The notes beneath the pieces are model-generated. The model ran no database searches. It saw only the letters and a program-made list of their open reading frames with translations, and was not told the origin of the DNA. Of a stretch of 64,000 nucleotides of DNA, positions 35,110 to 44,704 are shown in pieces. The DNA comes from CAYQVO01 sp964421085. Lineage in GTDB: Bacteria; Bdellovibrionota_C; UBA2361; CAYQVO01. Within the stretch, counting starts at the first letter, position 1. Every line of letters begins with the position of its first letter. The stretch covers positions 20,942 through 84,941 of the forward strand of contig CAYQVO010000012.1 in NCBI GenBank assembly GCA_964421085.1. The letters run 5' to 3'. The position numbers were made by a program, and so were the translations under genes.

Positions 35110-38100
35110 ATGGATGATCTTTTTAGTTTATTTGAGAAGCCAAAGAACCCAATCAAGTTCAACGCCCTCAAGATATCGATTGCGAGTCCGGAGAAGATCC
35201 GGAGCTGGTCGCACGGGGAGGTGACGAAGCCGGAGACGATCAACTACCGCACGTTGAAGCCCGAAAGGGACGGCCTTTTCTGCGCCAAGATCTTCGGTCC
35301 GGTGAAGGACTATGAATGCATATGCGGCAAGTACAAGAGACTCCGTCACCGGGGCGTTGTGTGCGAAAAGTGCGGCGTTGAAGTGATCCAGTCCAAAGTG
35401 CGGCGTGAGAGGCTCGGCCATATCGAGCTCGCATGCCCCGTGGCCCATATCTGGTTCCTCAAGAGCCTTCCGAGCCGCATAGGAACAGTGCTTGATATCT
35501 CGCTCCGTGATCTCGAGAAGGTGCTTTACTTCGAGAGCTATATCGTGACTGATCCGGGAGACAAGACGGATCTCGATTATGGCGAGCTTCTCTCTGAAAA
35601 GGAGTACCGCCAGAAAAGAGATGAGTTCGGCTCGAAGTTCGAAGCCGGAATGGGCGCCGATACAATCCTCGAGATGTTGAAGAGGATCGATGTGGACAGG
35701 CTGTGCACCCAGCTCAGGGGGGAGCTTTCAACGGTCAGCTCCGAGGCGAGACGGAAAAAGATCGCGAAGCGTCTGAAAGTGCTGACTTCGTTTCAGCTCA
35801 GCGCCAACAAGCCCGAATGGATGATTCTCACCGTTGTGCCGGTCATTCCGCCCGATCTCAGACCTCTGGTTCCTCTCGATGGCGGCCGATTCGCTACAAG
35901 CGATCTGAACGACCTTTACAGGAGAGTCATCAACAGAAACAACCGTCTTAAGAGGCTGATAGAACTCAGCGCTCCTGACATCATTATCCGCAACGAAAAA
36001 CGGATGCTGCAGGAGTCGGTGGATGCTCTCTTCGACAACGGCCGCCGCGGGCGCACCATCACTGGTCCGAACAAGAGACCTCTGAAGTCTCTGAGCGACA
36101 TGCTGAAAGGAAAGGGCGGGCGTTTCCGTCAGAACCTGCTTGGAAAGCGCGTCGATTACTCGGGCCGTTCGGTTATCGTCATCGGCCCCGAGCTCAAGCT
36201 TCACCAGTGCGGTCTGCCGAAGAAGATGGCGCTCGAACTTTTCAAGCCGTTCATTTATAACAAGCTCGAAGAGCGCGGCTATGTGACGACCATAAAAAGC
36301 GCGAAAAAGATGGTCGAAAAAGAGAAGCCGGTCGTCTGGGATATTCTCGACGAGGTAATCAAGGAACACCCTGTGCTTCTTAACCGCGCGCCCACGCTTC
36401 ACAGGCTCGGCATTCAGGCCTTCGAGCCGCTTCTGATTGAAGGAAAGGCCATTCAGCTTCATCCGCTTGTCTGCACTGCGTTCAACGCGGATTTTGACGG
36501 TGACCAGATGGCGGTCCATGTGCCGCTCTCAGTCGAGGCGCAGGTCGAGTCCCGTGTTCTCATGATGTCGACAAACAACATCCTCAGCCCGGCTCACGGA
36601 AAGCCGATCATCGTGCCGTCGCAGGACATAGTTCTCGGTCTTTACTATATGACCAGAGAGAGGCCTTTCTCGAAGGGTGAGGGCAGCGTCTTTGCGAATC
36701 CTGAGGAAGCCCAGCTTGCCTGGGAAGCAAAGGAAGTCGACCTGCAGGCCAGGATTAAGTGCCGTGTCGAAGGGGAGATGTACGAGACAACTGTGGGACG
36801 TGTGCTTCTCTTCACGTTTGCTCCGCAGGGCGTTCTTCCGTTCAGTTACTACAACCGGCTGATGAAGAAGAAAGAGATCGGCAGGCTGATTGACGACGCG
36901 TTCAGACTCTCCGGAAACAAGGCCACCGTAATACTCTGCGACCGCCTGAAAGACATCGGTTACAGGTTCGCGACCCTGGCCGGCATTTCCATCGGCATCG
37001 ACGACATGATCATTCCCGACAGCAAGAGCGAAATGCTGCAGGATGCCGACATGAAGGTTGCCGAGATTGACAACCAGTACCAGGAGGGTCTCATCACCTC
37101 GGGCGAGAGATACAACAAGGTCATCGATATCTGGTCGGACGTCGGAGACAGAGTTGCCGACGAGCTTATGCGTGTTATTTCAACCACAGAGTTCGTGAAC
37201 GCCGAGACGGGTGAGAAGAAGCAGGGAGCTTCTTTCAACTCGATCTACATCATGGCCGACTCGGGCGCCAGGGGTTCAGTGCAGCAGATCAGACAGCTTG
37301 CAGGAATGCGGGGTCTGATGGCGAAGCCGGACGGCTCCATTATTGAGCAGCCGATCAAGGCGAATCTGCGGGAAGGTCTCACGGTGCTGCAGTACTTCGT
37401 GTCGACCCACGGCGCGAGGAAGGGTCTGGCTGACACCGCGCTCAAGACTGCCAACTCGGGCTACCTGACACGCCGTCTGGTCGACGTCGCACAGGACAGT
37501 ATCGTCACCGAGCAGGACTGCGGAACAACGTCCGGTATCGAAGTTACAGCGCTGGTCGAAGGCGGCGAGGAGATCGAATCCCTTGCAAACCGCATTCTTG
37601 GACGCGTGGCGGCTGAAGATATCCGCGATCCTATTACGAACGAAGTGCTTGTGCAGAGAAACGAGGAGGTGGATGAAGACAAGGCAGGCCTTATCACTTC
37701 GGCCGGTCTCGACCGTGTCCTGATAAGATCCGTGCTTACCTGCGAGGCGGAGCACGGTGTGTGTATCGAGTGTTACGGACGCGATCTTGCCCGTGGACAC
37801 CTTGTGAATCTCGGCGAGGCAATCGGCGTTATCGCGGCCCAGTCAATCGGCGAGCCGGGAACGCAGCTCACAATGAGAACATTCCATATCGGAGGCGCGG
37901 CTCTGGGACGTGTCGAGCAGACATCTCTTGAGGCCAGGTTCGAAGGTGCGGTCAAGTTCGAGAACGTCAGGATTGCGAACCGCAAGGACGGCTCAGCTGT
38001 TGTGATGACGAGAAAGGCGGAAATCGTAATCGTTGACCAGCAGGACGGCCGCGAACGCGAGCGGCACGGCCTCGTTTACGGCGCAGGTGTGAAAGTTCGG

Positions 38101-39237
38101 GAAGGCGATGTCGTCAAGCCCGGACAGCTTCTTGCCGAGTGGGATCCGTTCTCGGTGCCGATTTTGAGTGAAGTTGCGGGACGTGTCGAGTGGCACGATC
38201 TCAATGAATACACTCTCGAAGAAAGAACCGACGAGCGCACCGGTTTCGTTGAGAACGAGGTCGTGCAGGCCAAGGATAAGAACGCCGACTGGCGTCCGCG
38301 TATTGTTGTCTACGGCGAGAACGGCGAAACCAGGGCGTATAACCTTCCGGTCGGCGTCCGGATCGTTGTTCAGCATAACTCCGACATCGATGCAGGCGCT
38401 GTTATCGCGAAAAGAGAGCGTGCAACGACCAAGACCAAGGACATTACAGGCGGTCTGCCGCGTGTCGTCGAGCTTTTCGAAGCAAGGCGCCCGAAAGATC
38501 CGGCGGTTATCAGCGAAGTCGACGGTTCAATTGATTTCGGTGAAGACCTCCGGGGTAAACGCCGCATCGTGGTTAATCCGGATGCGGGCGATGCGGTCGA
38601 GTACTTTATCGCCAAAAACAAGCACATCAATGTGCAGAAGGGCGACAGAGTGCGGGCAGGCGAAGCTCTGACAGACGGGTCGGTGAACCCGCATGATATT
38701 CTGCGTATCGAAGGCGTGACATCTCTCGCCGCGTATCTCGTGAACGAAGTTCAGGAAATATACCGGCTTCAGGGCGTGCGCATCCATGACAAGCACATCG
38801 AAGTGATAGTGCGTCAGATGCTCAAGCGCGTGATTATCAATGACGCAGGGGACAGCGACTTCCTTGTCGGCGACAGCGTCGAGAAGTACAAGGTGGTCCG
38901 TGAGAACCAGCTCATTCAGGCTAACGGCGGAAAGCCCGCGACTTATGAGCCGCTGCTGCTGGGAATTACCAAAGCGTCGCTTTCGACAGAGTCGTTCATC
39001 TCCGCGGCAAGCTTCCAGGAGACCACAAAGGTTCTTACGGAGGCGGCAGTCTGCGGGAAGGTGGACTACCTGCGCGGGCTCAAGGAGAATGTCATCATGG
39101 GACGTCTCATTCCGGCAGGCTCAGGGGTGACAGAGTACGCAAGCCGCCGCATCAAGGTCGAAGGTCAGGAAGAGGAGGAGAAGCACGAGTTCAAGATAAG
39201 CCAGACTTCTCTCGAATCGCTGGCCGGGCTGCTGTAA
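35110..39237 (+). CDS. rpoC: DNA-directed RNA polymerase subunit beta'
   Basis: 1375 residues, 37 bp after rpoB. It has the N-terminal zinc ribbon CICGKYKRLRHRGVVCEKCG, the catalytic Mg-binding motif NADFDGDQM, the bridge-helix region GARGSVQQIRQLAGMRGLMA, and the second zinc site CEAEHGVCIECYGRD. It completes the RNA polymerase core. The length is close to that of E. coli (1407). It is the last gene of the cluster; rpsL does not follow, and a minus-strand gene converges 22 bp downstream. Confidence 0.98.
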   Translation: MDDLFSLFEKPKNPIKFNALKISIASPEKIRSWSHGEVTKPETINYRTLKPERDGLFCAKIFGPVKDYECICGKYKRLRHRGVVCEKCGVEVIQSKVRRERLGHIELACPVAHIWFLKSLPSRIGTVLDISLRDLEKVLYFESYIVTDPGDKTDLDYGELLSEKEYRQKRDEFGSKFEAGMGADTILEMLKRIDVDRLCTQLRGELSTVSSEARRKKIAKRLKVLTSFQLSANKPEWMILTVVPVIPPDLRPLVPLDGGRFATSDLNDLYRRVINRNNRLKRLIELSAPDIIIRNEKRMLQESVDALFDNGRRGRTITGPNKRPLKSLSDMLKGKGGRFRQNLLGKRVDYSGRSVIVIGPELKLHQCGLPKKMALELFKPFIYNKLEERGYVTTIKSAKKMVEKEKPVVWDILDEVIKEHPVLLNRAPTLHRLGIQAFEPLLIEGKAIQLHPLVCTAFNADFDGDQMAVHVPLSVEAQVESRVLMMSTNNILSPAHGKPIIVPSQDIVLGLYYMTRERPFSKGEGSVFANPEEAQLAWEAKEVDLQARIKCRVEGEMYETTVGRVLLFTFAPQGVLPFSYYNRLMKKKEIGRLIDDAFRLSGNKATVILCDRLKDIGYRFATLAGISIGIDDMIIPDSKSEMLQDADMKVAEIDNQYQEGLITSGERYNKVIDIWSDVGDRVADELMRVISTTEFVNAETGEKKQGASFNSIYIMADSGARGSVQQIRQLAGMRGLMAKPDGSIIEQPIKANLREGLTVLQYFVSTHGARKGLADTALKTANSGYLTRRLVDVAQDSIVTEQDCGTTSGIEVTALVEGGEEIESLANRILGRVAAEDIRDPITNEVLVQRNEEVDEDKAGLITSAGLDRVLIRSVLTCEAEHGVCIECYGRDLARGHLVNLGEAIGVIAAQSIGEPGTQLTMRTFHIGGAALGRVEQTSLEARFEGAVKFENVRIANRKDGSAVVMTRKAEIVIVDQQDGRERERHGLVYGAGVKVREGDVVKPGQLLAEWDPFSVPILSEVAGRVEWHDLNEYTLEERTDERTGFVENEVVQAKDKNADWRPRIVVYGENGETRAYNLPVGVRIVVQHNSDIDAGAVIAKRERATTKTKDITGGLPRVVELFEARRPKDPAVISEVDGSIDFGEDLRGKRRIVVNPDAGDAVEYFIAKNKHINVQKGDRVRAGEALTDGSVNPHDILRIEGVTSLAAYLVNEVQEIYRLQGVRIHDKHIEVIVRQMLKRVIINDAGDSDFLVGDSVEKYKVVRENQLIQANGGKPATYEPLLLGITKASLSTESFISAASFQETTKVLTEAAVCGKVDYLRGLKENVIMGRLIPAGSGVTEYASRRIKVEGQEEEEKHEFKISQTSLESLAGLL

Positions 39238-39259
39238 AAGCTGCGGGAAGGGGAAGAGT

Positions 39260-40057
39260 TCAGATCATCACAGGGAACATCTTCCTCTTCTCGAACCGCA
39301 CGACCTCCCGGTATCCCGCTTCCTTTGCCAGTGCCTTCGCTTTTTCGAAATCGCGATGAAGGTGCGCCGGAACGTGCGCATCTGCGTTTATAACAAGCGG
39401 AATATTTCTGGCACACGTCTCCTTGAGCAGGCGAAGGGATGGATAAGCCTGGGCGGCCGGAACATGCCACCCGGCAGTATTGATTTCAACAGCGGCTCCA
39501 GAGGCTGCAATGGCATCAAGCGCGATTTCCTCCTCTCTCGAGAAATCCACGGTCGGCTTCACTCCGAACTTCTTGGGGAGATCGAGATGCCCGATGATGT
39601 CTCCGAGGCGGCTTTCCGCCATCTTTGCCATATTGATCCAGTAAACGCGCCAGATTTCATTCCTTCCTTCTCCTGACAATGCTTCCCAGTGCTCAGGGCT
39701 TGCGTCGACAGGAAAGGCGCCCGCAAAGTGAAGAGACGCAATGACGTAATCAAAAGGACAGCGGTCGAGTCCGGCTTTGACGGCGGCAGCAGTCTCTTCA
39801 AAAAAATCCGCTTCAATGCCTGTCCGGATTTTCAGGGAGGTCCTCTCGGCAGCGGCTGCGGCAGTAAGGGTTGAAACATACTCGGGCAGGAATGAGAGCG
39901 GCATGCTCCAGTCGAATGATTTTCCTTCGGGCGAACATGTCAGATGATCAGAGATTCCGATTTCGTCCAGCTTGAATTCCCGTGCCGCAGACAGCATGTC
40001 TTCGAGCGGGGACTTTCCGTCGCTCCAGAGAGTGTGATTATGGTAACTTGTGAGCAT
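39260..40057 (-). CDS. PHP-domain phosphatase, histidinol-phosphatase (HisK/HisJ) type
   Basis: 265 residues. Metal-binding histidines of the PHP fold are seen in MLTSYHNHTLWSDGK (HNH), ISDHLTC, and the C-terminal INADAHVPAHLHRDF. GHLDLPKKF is also family-like. HisK-type enzymes dephosphorylate histidinol phosphate. No his gene is nearby, so another phosphoester substrate is possible. Its ATG at 40057 lies inside the end of the upstream membrane gene (20-bp overlap), implying translational coupling. Confidence 0.75.
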   Translation of the reverse strand: MLTSYHNHTLWSDGKSPLEDMLSAAREFKLDEIGISDHLTCSPEGKSFDWSMPLSFLPEYVSTLTAAAAAERTSLKIRTGIEADFFEETAAAVKAGLDRCPFDYVIASLHFAGAFPVDASPEHWEALSGEGRNEIWRVYWINMAKMAESRLGDIIGHLDLPKKFGVKPTVDFSREEEIALDAIAASGAAVEINTAGWHVPAAQAYPSLRLLKETCARNIPLVINADAHVPAHLHRDFEKAKALAKEAGYREVVRFEKRKMFPVMI

Positions 40058-41228
40058 CTTTTCCTCTCGAAATCACGCAAAGACCGAGTGTCAGAAATGG
40101 GTACCAGAAAAGCTGGTCGAATGAAACCACATAGAGAGTGGAGACAATCATTGTGAACAGATTTAAACCGAAGGCGGCTGCCCACAGCAGCCGGCCCTCC
40201 GACGAAGATCTCCCGCAGGCCTCAAAAATAAGAGCGGTCTGGACGACGAGAAGCACTGCGTGATCATAATGCCAGCTGTATGGAGCTCCAATCAGGGAAA
40301 GAGTCATAAGAACTCCGTATTCCCGGTAATCCGGCTGCCTTCGGGATTCTACAATCGAGAATGAGAAAAAAAGCATAACTGCGCACGTCAAAAACGGCAC
40401 TGCCGCACGCAGCCAGGTGTGCCGGAAGCCGAAGACATTTCTCAGGAAGTCTGAGAATGAAGACGAGTGCCAGTCGACGACTGAAACAGCGCTTTTCGGC
40501 GGAGAGCGAAGAGCGTCGATCCATGATATCGTCAGCCCGGGGTTGAGCAGTTCAACCAGGGGAACGAGCAGACAGACGGCTGCCGCAGCATAAAAAATTC
40601 CTGCTCCTGCTCTTCCCCTGAACGCAGGGAAAAGAAGCATTATCCCGAAGAGAATGAACAGATGCGGTTTGAGACTGAGAATCAATACCGACACGGCAAG
40701 GGGAAGGAGCCGGCCGTTCCTTAACCCTGCAAACAAAAGGGACACACCCAGCATGAGGAGTCCCTCCATCTGGCCGTATTGAACTCCGCCCCTGAGAGAT
40801 TCGGAGACTGCCAGAAGGGAGATGCCCGATATCAGAAAAATCGCGGGCAGACCTTCACGGCTTTTCCAGAGAAGTATCACGGCGGCAAATGCCGCGCAGA
40901 GATTGAAGGCGCCCCAGGCCCACGCCGAAAGATGAATCGGCAGGAACATCAAGGGCGCGAGAACAAGCGGAGTCCAGGGAGGGCTCCAGAGCATGATGAC
41001 CTTCTCCGGGTCAGCACCTGCCGGAACTTCATATGTTCTCATGACATCCGGATTGTAGATATTTTTTCCGTCAGCAAAGGCTCGAAGTCCAGCCCAGTAC
41101 TGGATATGGTCGACAGTTCCAGGTTCGCCGTACTTTACCGGGAATGGCATGATCGCGGCGTACAGCACGACGACAAGGCAGCATGCTGCGGCAACAAGAC
41201 CGGGCGTACTGTAGAGTTTGGTGTTCAA
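40038..41228 (-). CDS. Polytopic membrane glycosyltransferase, GT87/DUF2029-like
   Basis: 396 residues from a TTG start with a weak ribosome binding site; the first membrane helix begins at once. About ten membrane helices. The loop after TM1 contains DHIQYWAGLRAFADGKNIYN, matching the D-x-x-Y-W pattern of DUF2029 mannosyltransferase-like proteins. Other family-like parts are GQMEGLLMLGVSLLFAG and LKPHLFILFGIMLL. It would use a polyprenyl-phosphate sugar in the periplasm. The acceptor is unknown. It overlaps the PHP gene by 20 bp. Confidence 0.65.
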   Translation of the reverse strand: MNTKLYSTPGLVAAACCLVVVLYAAIMPFPVKYGEPGTVDHIQYWAGLRAFADGKNIYNPDVMRTYEVPAGADPEKVIMLWSPPWTPLVLAPLMFLPIHLSAWAWGAFNLCAAFAAVILLWKSREGLPAIFLISGISLLAVSESLRGGVQYGQMEGLLMLGVSLLFAGLRNGRLLPLAVSVLILSLKPHLFILFGIMLLFPAFRGRAGAGIFYAAAAVCLLVPLVELLNPGLTISWIDALRSPPKSAVSVVDWHSSSFSDFLRNVFGFRHTWLRAAVPFLTCAVMLFFSFSIVESRRQPDYREYGVLMTLSLIGAPYSWHYDHAVLLVVQTALIFEACGRSSSEGRLLWAAAFGLNLFTMIVSTLYVVSFDQLFWYPFLTLGLCVISRGKDAHKLP

Positions 41229-41317
41229 TCGCTGATCCAGACTATTGCGGAGGCGTACTAACTGTACCGTTATTCAGGAGCGATTTCAATACCTTACCCG
41301 CACCCCCTGGGCCCAGA

Positions 41318-41629
41318 CTAGTCCAGAAGTATCTCCTCAGACGGGGCTTCCGTTTTTCTGCTTTTCTTGAGAGACGTTTCCACGAATCGATTCTTCGCCC
41401 GCCTCAGTTCGAACCTTGCAATGAGGCGCCTCAGTTCGGCCGCCTGCTCATTAGATGCGTCTGCAATCTCGGCAATCAGGTTGGATGCGTTCGTGACGCC
41501 GGCGCGGAGATCTGAGAGAGTGCGCGAACAGTCTCTTTCGCCGCCTTCGCGCTCCTCGACGCAGGATAAGGCAACCTTTTTTCCATGTTTCAGGGAAATT
41601 GTCATTGGCAGGGGTTTTCTTTGGCTCAT
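41318..41629 (-). pseudogene. Small ORF carrying a chemoreceptor (MCP) tail fragment
   Basis: 103 codons. Residues ~44-73 read AGVTNASNLIAEIADASNEQ followed by AAELRRLIARFEL. This looks like the end of a methyl-accepting chemotaxis protein signalling helix fused across a deletion to the usual C-terminal ELRxLVxRFxL tail. The first ~35 residues and last ~25 basic residues are unrelated to MCPs. There is no convincing ribosome binding site. A decayed receptor gene seems likelier than a functional small protein. Confidence 0.4.
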
Positions 41630-41720
41630 CCCGGCTGAAAAGTTAACTCCAATAGCCCGAAGCCGCCGGAATATGCTACGAATAGTCCTGATGACAGCCC
41701 CCGCAGAAATACAAGGTTTT

Positions 41721-44111
41721 ATGGATGCTGCGCTTCAGGCACTTCGCAGGCAGGACACATCCCATGCGCTCTCAGTCCTCGAGGAGGCCAGGCGGCAGAA
41801 GATCACTGTTAAGAGCCTCAGCTACATCTACGCACTCGCGCTGCTTCAGGCCGGACGGGTTGCTGAGGCAACGGAGGCGCTGAAGGAAGAGCTTCTTCAT
41901 TTCCCGGAAGATCCGGACGCATCGATGCTTATTCGTTTTCTTGCGGAGGAGGATCGAAGAAATCATGAAAGTCTCCCTGCGGAACAAATAAAGGAATCAC
42001 CAGTCCGATCGCCGGGAATTCTTCCAGTTCATTTCTTCACCATAGTGCTGAACGGCATGCCCTTTATCAGGCATCACATCGAAGTATTCAGAAAACTCCC
42101 GGTGCCCTGGGTATGGCATATTGTCGAGGGAGTCGCCGAACTGAAGCATGACACTGCGTGGAGCGTTCAGCATGGAGGAAGCGTCACTTCGGCCCTGCAC
42201 AGGGAGGGACGGAGCAACGATGGCACAACCGAATACCTGGACGAACTGAAACGGGGCTTTCCGGATCAGGTAATTATTTACCGGAAGCCGCCGGGAATTT
42301 TCTGGGACGGCAAGCTCGAGATGGTGAGTGCGCCTCTCGAGAATATCAGGGAAGAATGCCTTCTGTGGGAAATCGATTCTGATGAACTGTGGAGCTGCGG
42401 GCAGATAGAGCGGGCGCACTCTTTGTTTATGGCGCATCCCGAAAAGACGGCGGCTTATTATTTTTGTCATTACTACGTGGGGCCCGGACTCCTCGTCACA
42501 TCAAAGGACACATACGGCAACAACTCGGGCTACGAATGGCTGCGGACATGGCGGGTTCGTCCGGGCGTATTCTGGAAGAGTCACGAACCTCCATGTCTCT
42601 GCGGGAAAACTCCGGATGGAATCGTTGAGGACCTTGGAAAGAAAAATCCGTTTCTGCACGGGGAAACCGAATCCGCCGGTCTCGTTTTTCAGCATTATGC
42701 TTATGCAACTGCCGCCCAGCTTGCGTTCAAGGAGATCTACTACGGTTACAGGAACGCGGTTGAAAGCTGGAGAAAGCTCAATGCACTCGAAGAGTTCCCG
42801 GCTCTCCTGAGGAATTATTTCCCCTGGGTCACGGACAATGCGCTTGTTAATACCTGCAGATTCCTCAATGTAAAACCCGCTGCACGACTCAACATGATTG
42901 GCGAGTGGACTTTCTTCCCTGATGAAGCTCCGCCTGATACGCCGGATGAAGTGGTCTGGGTGCGGCCCGACTCGATAGGCGACACAGTCATCGCAATGTC
43001 TCAACTCCCCCATATCAGAAAGAAATATCCTCGAAGTTCAATTACGGTGATGTGTCAGCCTCATCTTCTCGAGCTTTATGAGGCGTGCCCTGAAGTGAAC
43101 CGTGTAATTACGTTCGAGCAGGAGAAGGCGCTCTATAATCAGTCATATCTGAACGGGCTTATCGCGCGCCTCAAGGCTCTCTCGCCCGACATCGCCATGT
43201 GTTCGGTGTATTCGCCGAGTCTCCTCCATCATCTCCTTGTCCTTGCAACCGGCGCAAAGCAGAAGCTGACAATCAAGGGGGACTTCACAAACATCTCGAA
43301 GGAAGAAGAAGAGAGCACCGGAGTTTTAAGACATTACACCCGGATATTTCCCGTCAGGGATGAACTGAGCGAACTTGAGCACCACAAGGACTTCCTCAGC
43401 GGGCTGGGCATAAAGGTGGATAATCTGCAGCCTTTGATATGGACATTGCCCGAAGATGAAGAGTTTGCAGACGGGATATACAGGGAGGCGGGCTTTGAAC
43501 CTTCCCGGACCGTAGTCGTGTTCTCCGGCGCTCAGTTTTCGCACAGGACCTCGAACATATTTGGCCCTGCCTTGCGTCCAGTGTGCGCATCCCGCGGCTA
43601 CAACATTCTCGCCATAGGCACCGGAACAGACCGGGCGCTTAATGAGGAGAACTGTGTTTCCAGCGGCGCGAGATACGTCAATCTATCCGGCACCACTTCG
43701 ATTCGCCAGTGTGCTTCAATACTGAAGCGGTGCCGCATCGCCGTCGGCACGGAGACCTCGCATGCCCATATTGCCGCAGCAGCAGGAGTGCCGCATGTAA
43801 TTATGATTGGAGGAGGTCACTTCGGCCGGTTCATGCCGTATTCTCCGCTGACCTCGCTTGTCTGCATTCCTCTGGACTGTTTCGGGTGCAACTGGAGCTG
43901 CAGATTCCCGTCTCAGTACTGCATGAGGGATATCGAACCTTCCGCGTTTTCAGAAGCCGTGAGACGGACTCTGGATGAACCGTCATCGACGCCCCGCATA
44001 TTTTGCCAGAGACGAGGGAACAGCGGTCTTCCCCCATTCTATGGCGGCGTTTCCTCGTTAAACGCTTTTTTGAAAGGGATTGAAGCTCAAATAATTGAGT
44101 TGAAAGAATGA
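41721..44111 (+). CDS. Multidomain protein: TPR-like N-terminus, GT2-like domain and GT9 heptosyltransferase-like domain
   Basis: 796 residues from ATG 41721 (AAGG upstream); ATGs at 41673 and 41691 are alternatives. Residues 1-75 form helical TPR-like pairs (ALQALRRQDTSHALSVLEEA). Residues ~95-370 are a GT-A-like domain with HFFTIVLNGMPFIRHHIEVF and the acidic motif WEIDSDELW. From ~410 there is a GT9 fold: VRPDSIGDTVIAMSQLPHIR, then VGTETSHAHIAAAAGVPHVI. It ends in a Cys-rich segment (LDCFGCNWSCRFPSQYC). It is probably a two-activity glycosyltransferase for lipopolysaccharide or surface glycan. The palindrome TGACGGCCGTCA overlaps its stop codon (44109-44120). Confidence 0.7.
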   Translation: MDAALQALRRQDTSHALSVLEEARRQKITVKSLSYIYALALLQAGRVAEATEALKEELLHFPEDPDASMLIRFLAEEDRRNHESLPAEQIKESPVRSPGILPVHFFTIVLNGMPFIRHHIEVFRKLPVPWVWHIVEGVAELKHDTAWSVQHGGSVTSALHREGRSNDGTTEYLDELKRGFPDQVIIYRKPPGIFWDGKLEMVSAPLENIREECLLWEIDSDELWSCGQIERAHSLFMAHPEKTAAYYFCHYYVGPGLLVTSKDTYGNNSGYEWLRTWRVRPGVFWKSHEPPCLCGKTPDGIVEDLGKKNPFLHGETESAGLVFQHYAYATAAQLAFKEIYYGYRNAVESWRKLNALEEFPALLRNYFPWVTDNALVNTCRFLNVKPAARLNMIGEWTFFPDEAPPDTPDEVVWVRPDSIGDTVIAMSQLPHIRKKYPRSSITVMCQPHLLELYEACPEVNRVITFEQEKALYNQSYLNGLIARLKALSPDIAMCSVYSPSLLHHLLVLATGAKQKLTIKGDFTNISKEEEESTGVLRHYTRIFPVRDELSELEHHKDFLSGLGIKVDNLQPLIWTLPEDEEFADGIYREAGFEPSRTVVVFSGAQFSHRTSNIFGPALRPVCASRGYNILAIGTGTDRALNEENCVSSGARYVNLSGTTSIRQCASILKRCRIAVGTETSHAHIAAAAGVPHVIMIGGGHFGRFMPYSPLTSLVCIPLDCFGCNWSCRFPSQYCMRDIEPSAFSEAVRRTLDEPSSTPRIFCQRRGNSGLPPFYGGVSSLNAFLKGIEAQIIELKE

Positions 44112-44308
44112 CGGCCGTCAAAAAAGCGCTTGAATTTTAAGCACTTGAACGGGCTCCCCCTCTTTCTCCTTCCGTGATTTTATTATGAAATGTCAGGAAA
44201 CAGTGCTAAAAGAAAGCCTACCGCGTCTCACCGGCAATATGGGCGTTCTCAGCGGCGATTAATCCATCGGGGGAGCGTTTCCAGTTTCAGGCGTTGAAGG
44301 AGTTTAAT

Positions 44309-44530
44309 ATGAACGAAAATGCAAATGGGAAGGAAACCCTTGTCGTAGTATCCAAGCTGAAGAGCTATGTGAGAGAGAGGTCCGGGATGAACACCTCGGC
44401 CAATGTTGTACCCGTTCTCTCGGAAATGATCCGCAAGTGGTGTGACACGGCCATCGAAAACGCAAAGAACGATGGCCGTAAGACCGTTATGGATCGGGAC
44501 TTCCCAACTCCGTCACCGGCAGAAGCATAA
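44309..44530 (+). CDS. Bacterial histone-fold DNA-binding protein
   Basis: 73 residues from ATG 44309 with AAGGAG six bases upstream. The sequence runs LVVVSKLKSYVRERSGMNTS (alpha 1 and loop), ANVVPVLSEMIRKWCDTAIE (alpha 2) and NAKNDGRKTVMDRDF (loop 2 and a short alpha 3). The RKTVMDRD motif at 57-64 is the R-x-T-V-x-x-x-D signature of histone folds. The N-terminal V-S-K-[LV]-K with MNTS is what I recall of bacterial histones such as Bdellovibrio Bd0055. It may coat or bend DNA as a dimer. It is monocistronic with a ~200-bp upstream region. The family call is by motif only. Confidence 0.7.
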   Translation: MNENANGKETLVVVSKLKSYVRERSGMNTSANVVPVLSEMIRKWCDTAIENAKNDGRKTVMDRDFPTPSPAEA

Positions 44531-44645
44531 GTTCCCGGGTTACTTCCTTAAGGCAGTCGGCGCATACTTCCAGAGGCTGTGCTGTTCATTGCATGGACAG
44601 CAAGGGTACGATGGTTCTTGTCTGCATTCTTCCCCGGGCGGTAAA

Positions 44646-44670
44646 CCCGCCTCTGTCGTGAACAGGCGGG
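44646..44670 (+). promoter_or_regulatory. Stem-loop between the histone gene and serA
   Basis: CCCGCCT and AGGCGGG flank an 11-base loop, 35 bp before the serA GTG. A G-rich stretch follows and there is no T-run. It could be a terminator for the histone gene or a leader structure for serA. It matches no riboswitch I recognise. Confidence 0.4.
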
Positions 44671-44704
44671 GGAGGCGGCTGCTGTCTGCATTGAGTGACT
44701 GTAA

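Noticed and set aside
44109..44126. TGACGGCCGTCA palindrome followed by six A as a terminator
   Set aside because: For the plus-strand gene the run would have to be T, not A; it cannot work as an intrinsic terminator in that direction.
44531..44704. Riboswitch before serA
   Set aside because: One stem-loop is visible, but none of the conserved cores I know (glycine, SAM, T-box, c-di-GMP) is present.
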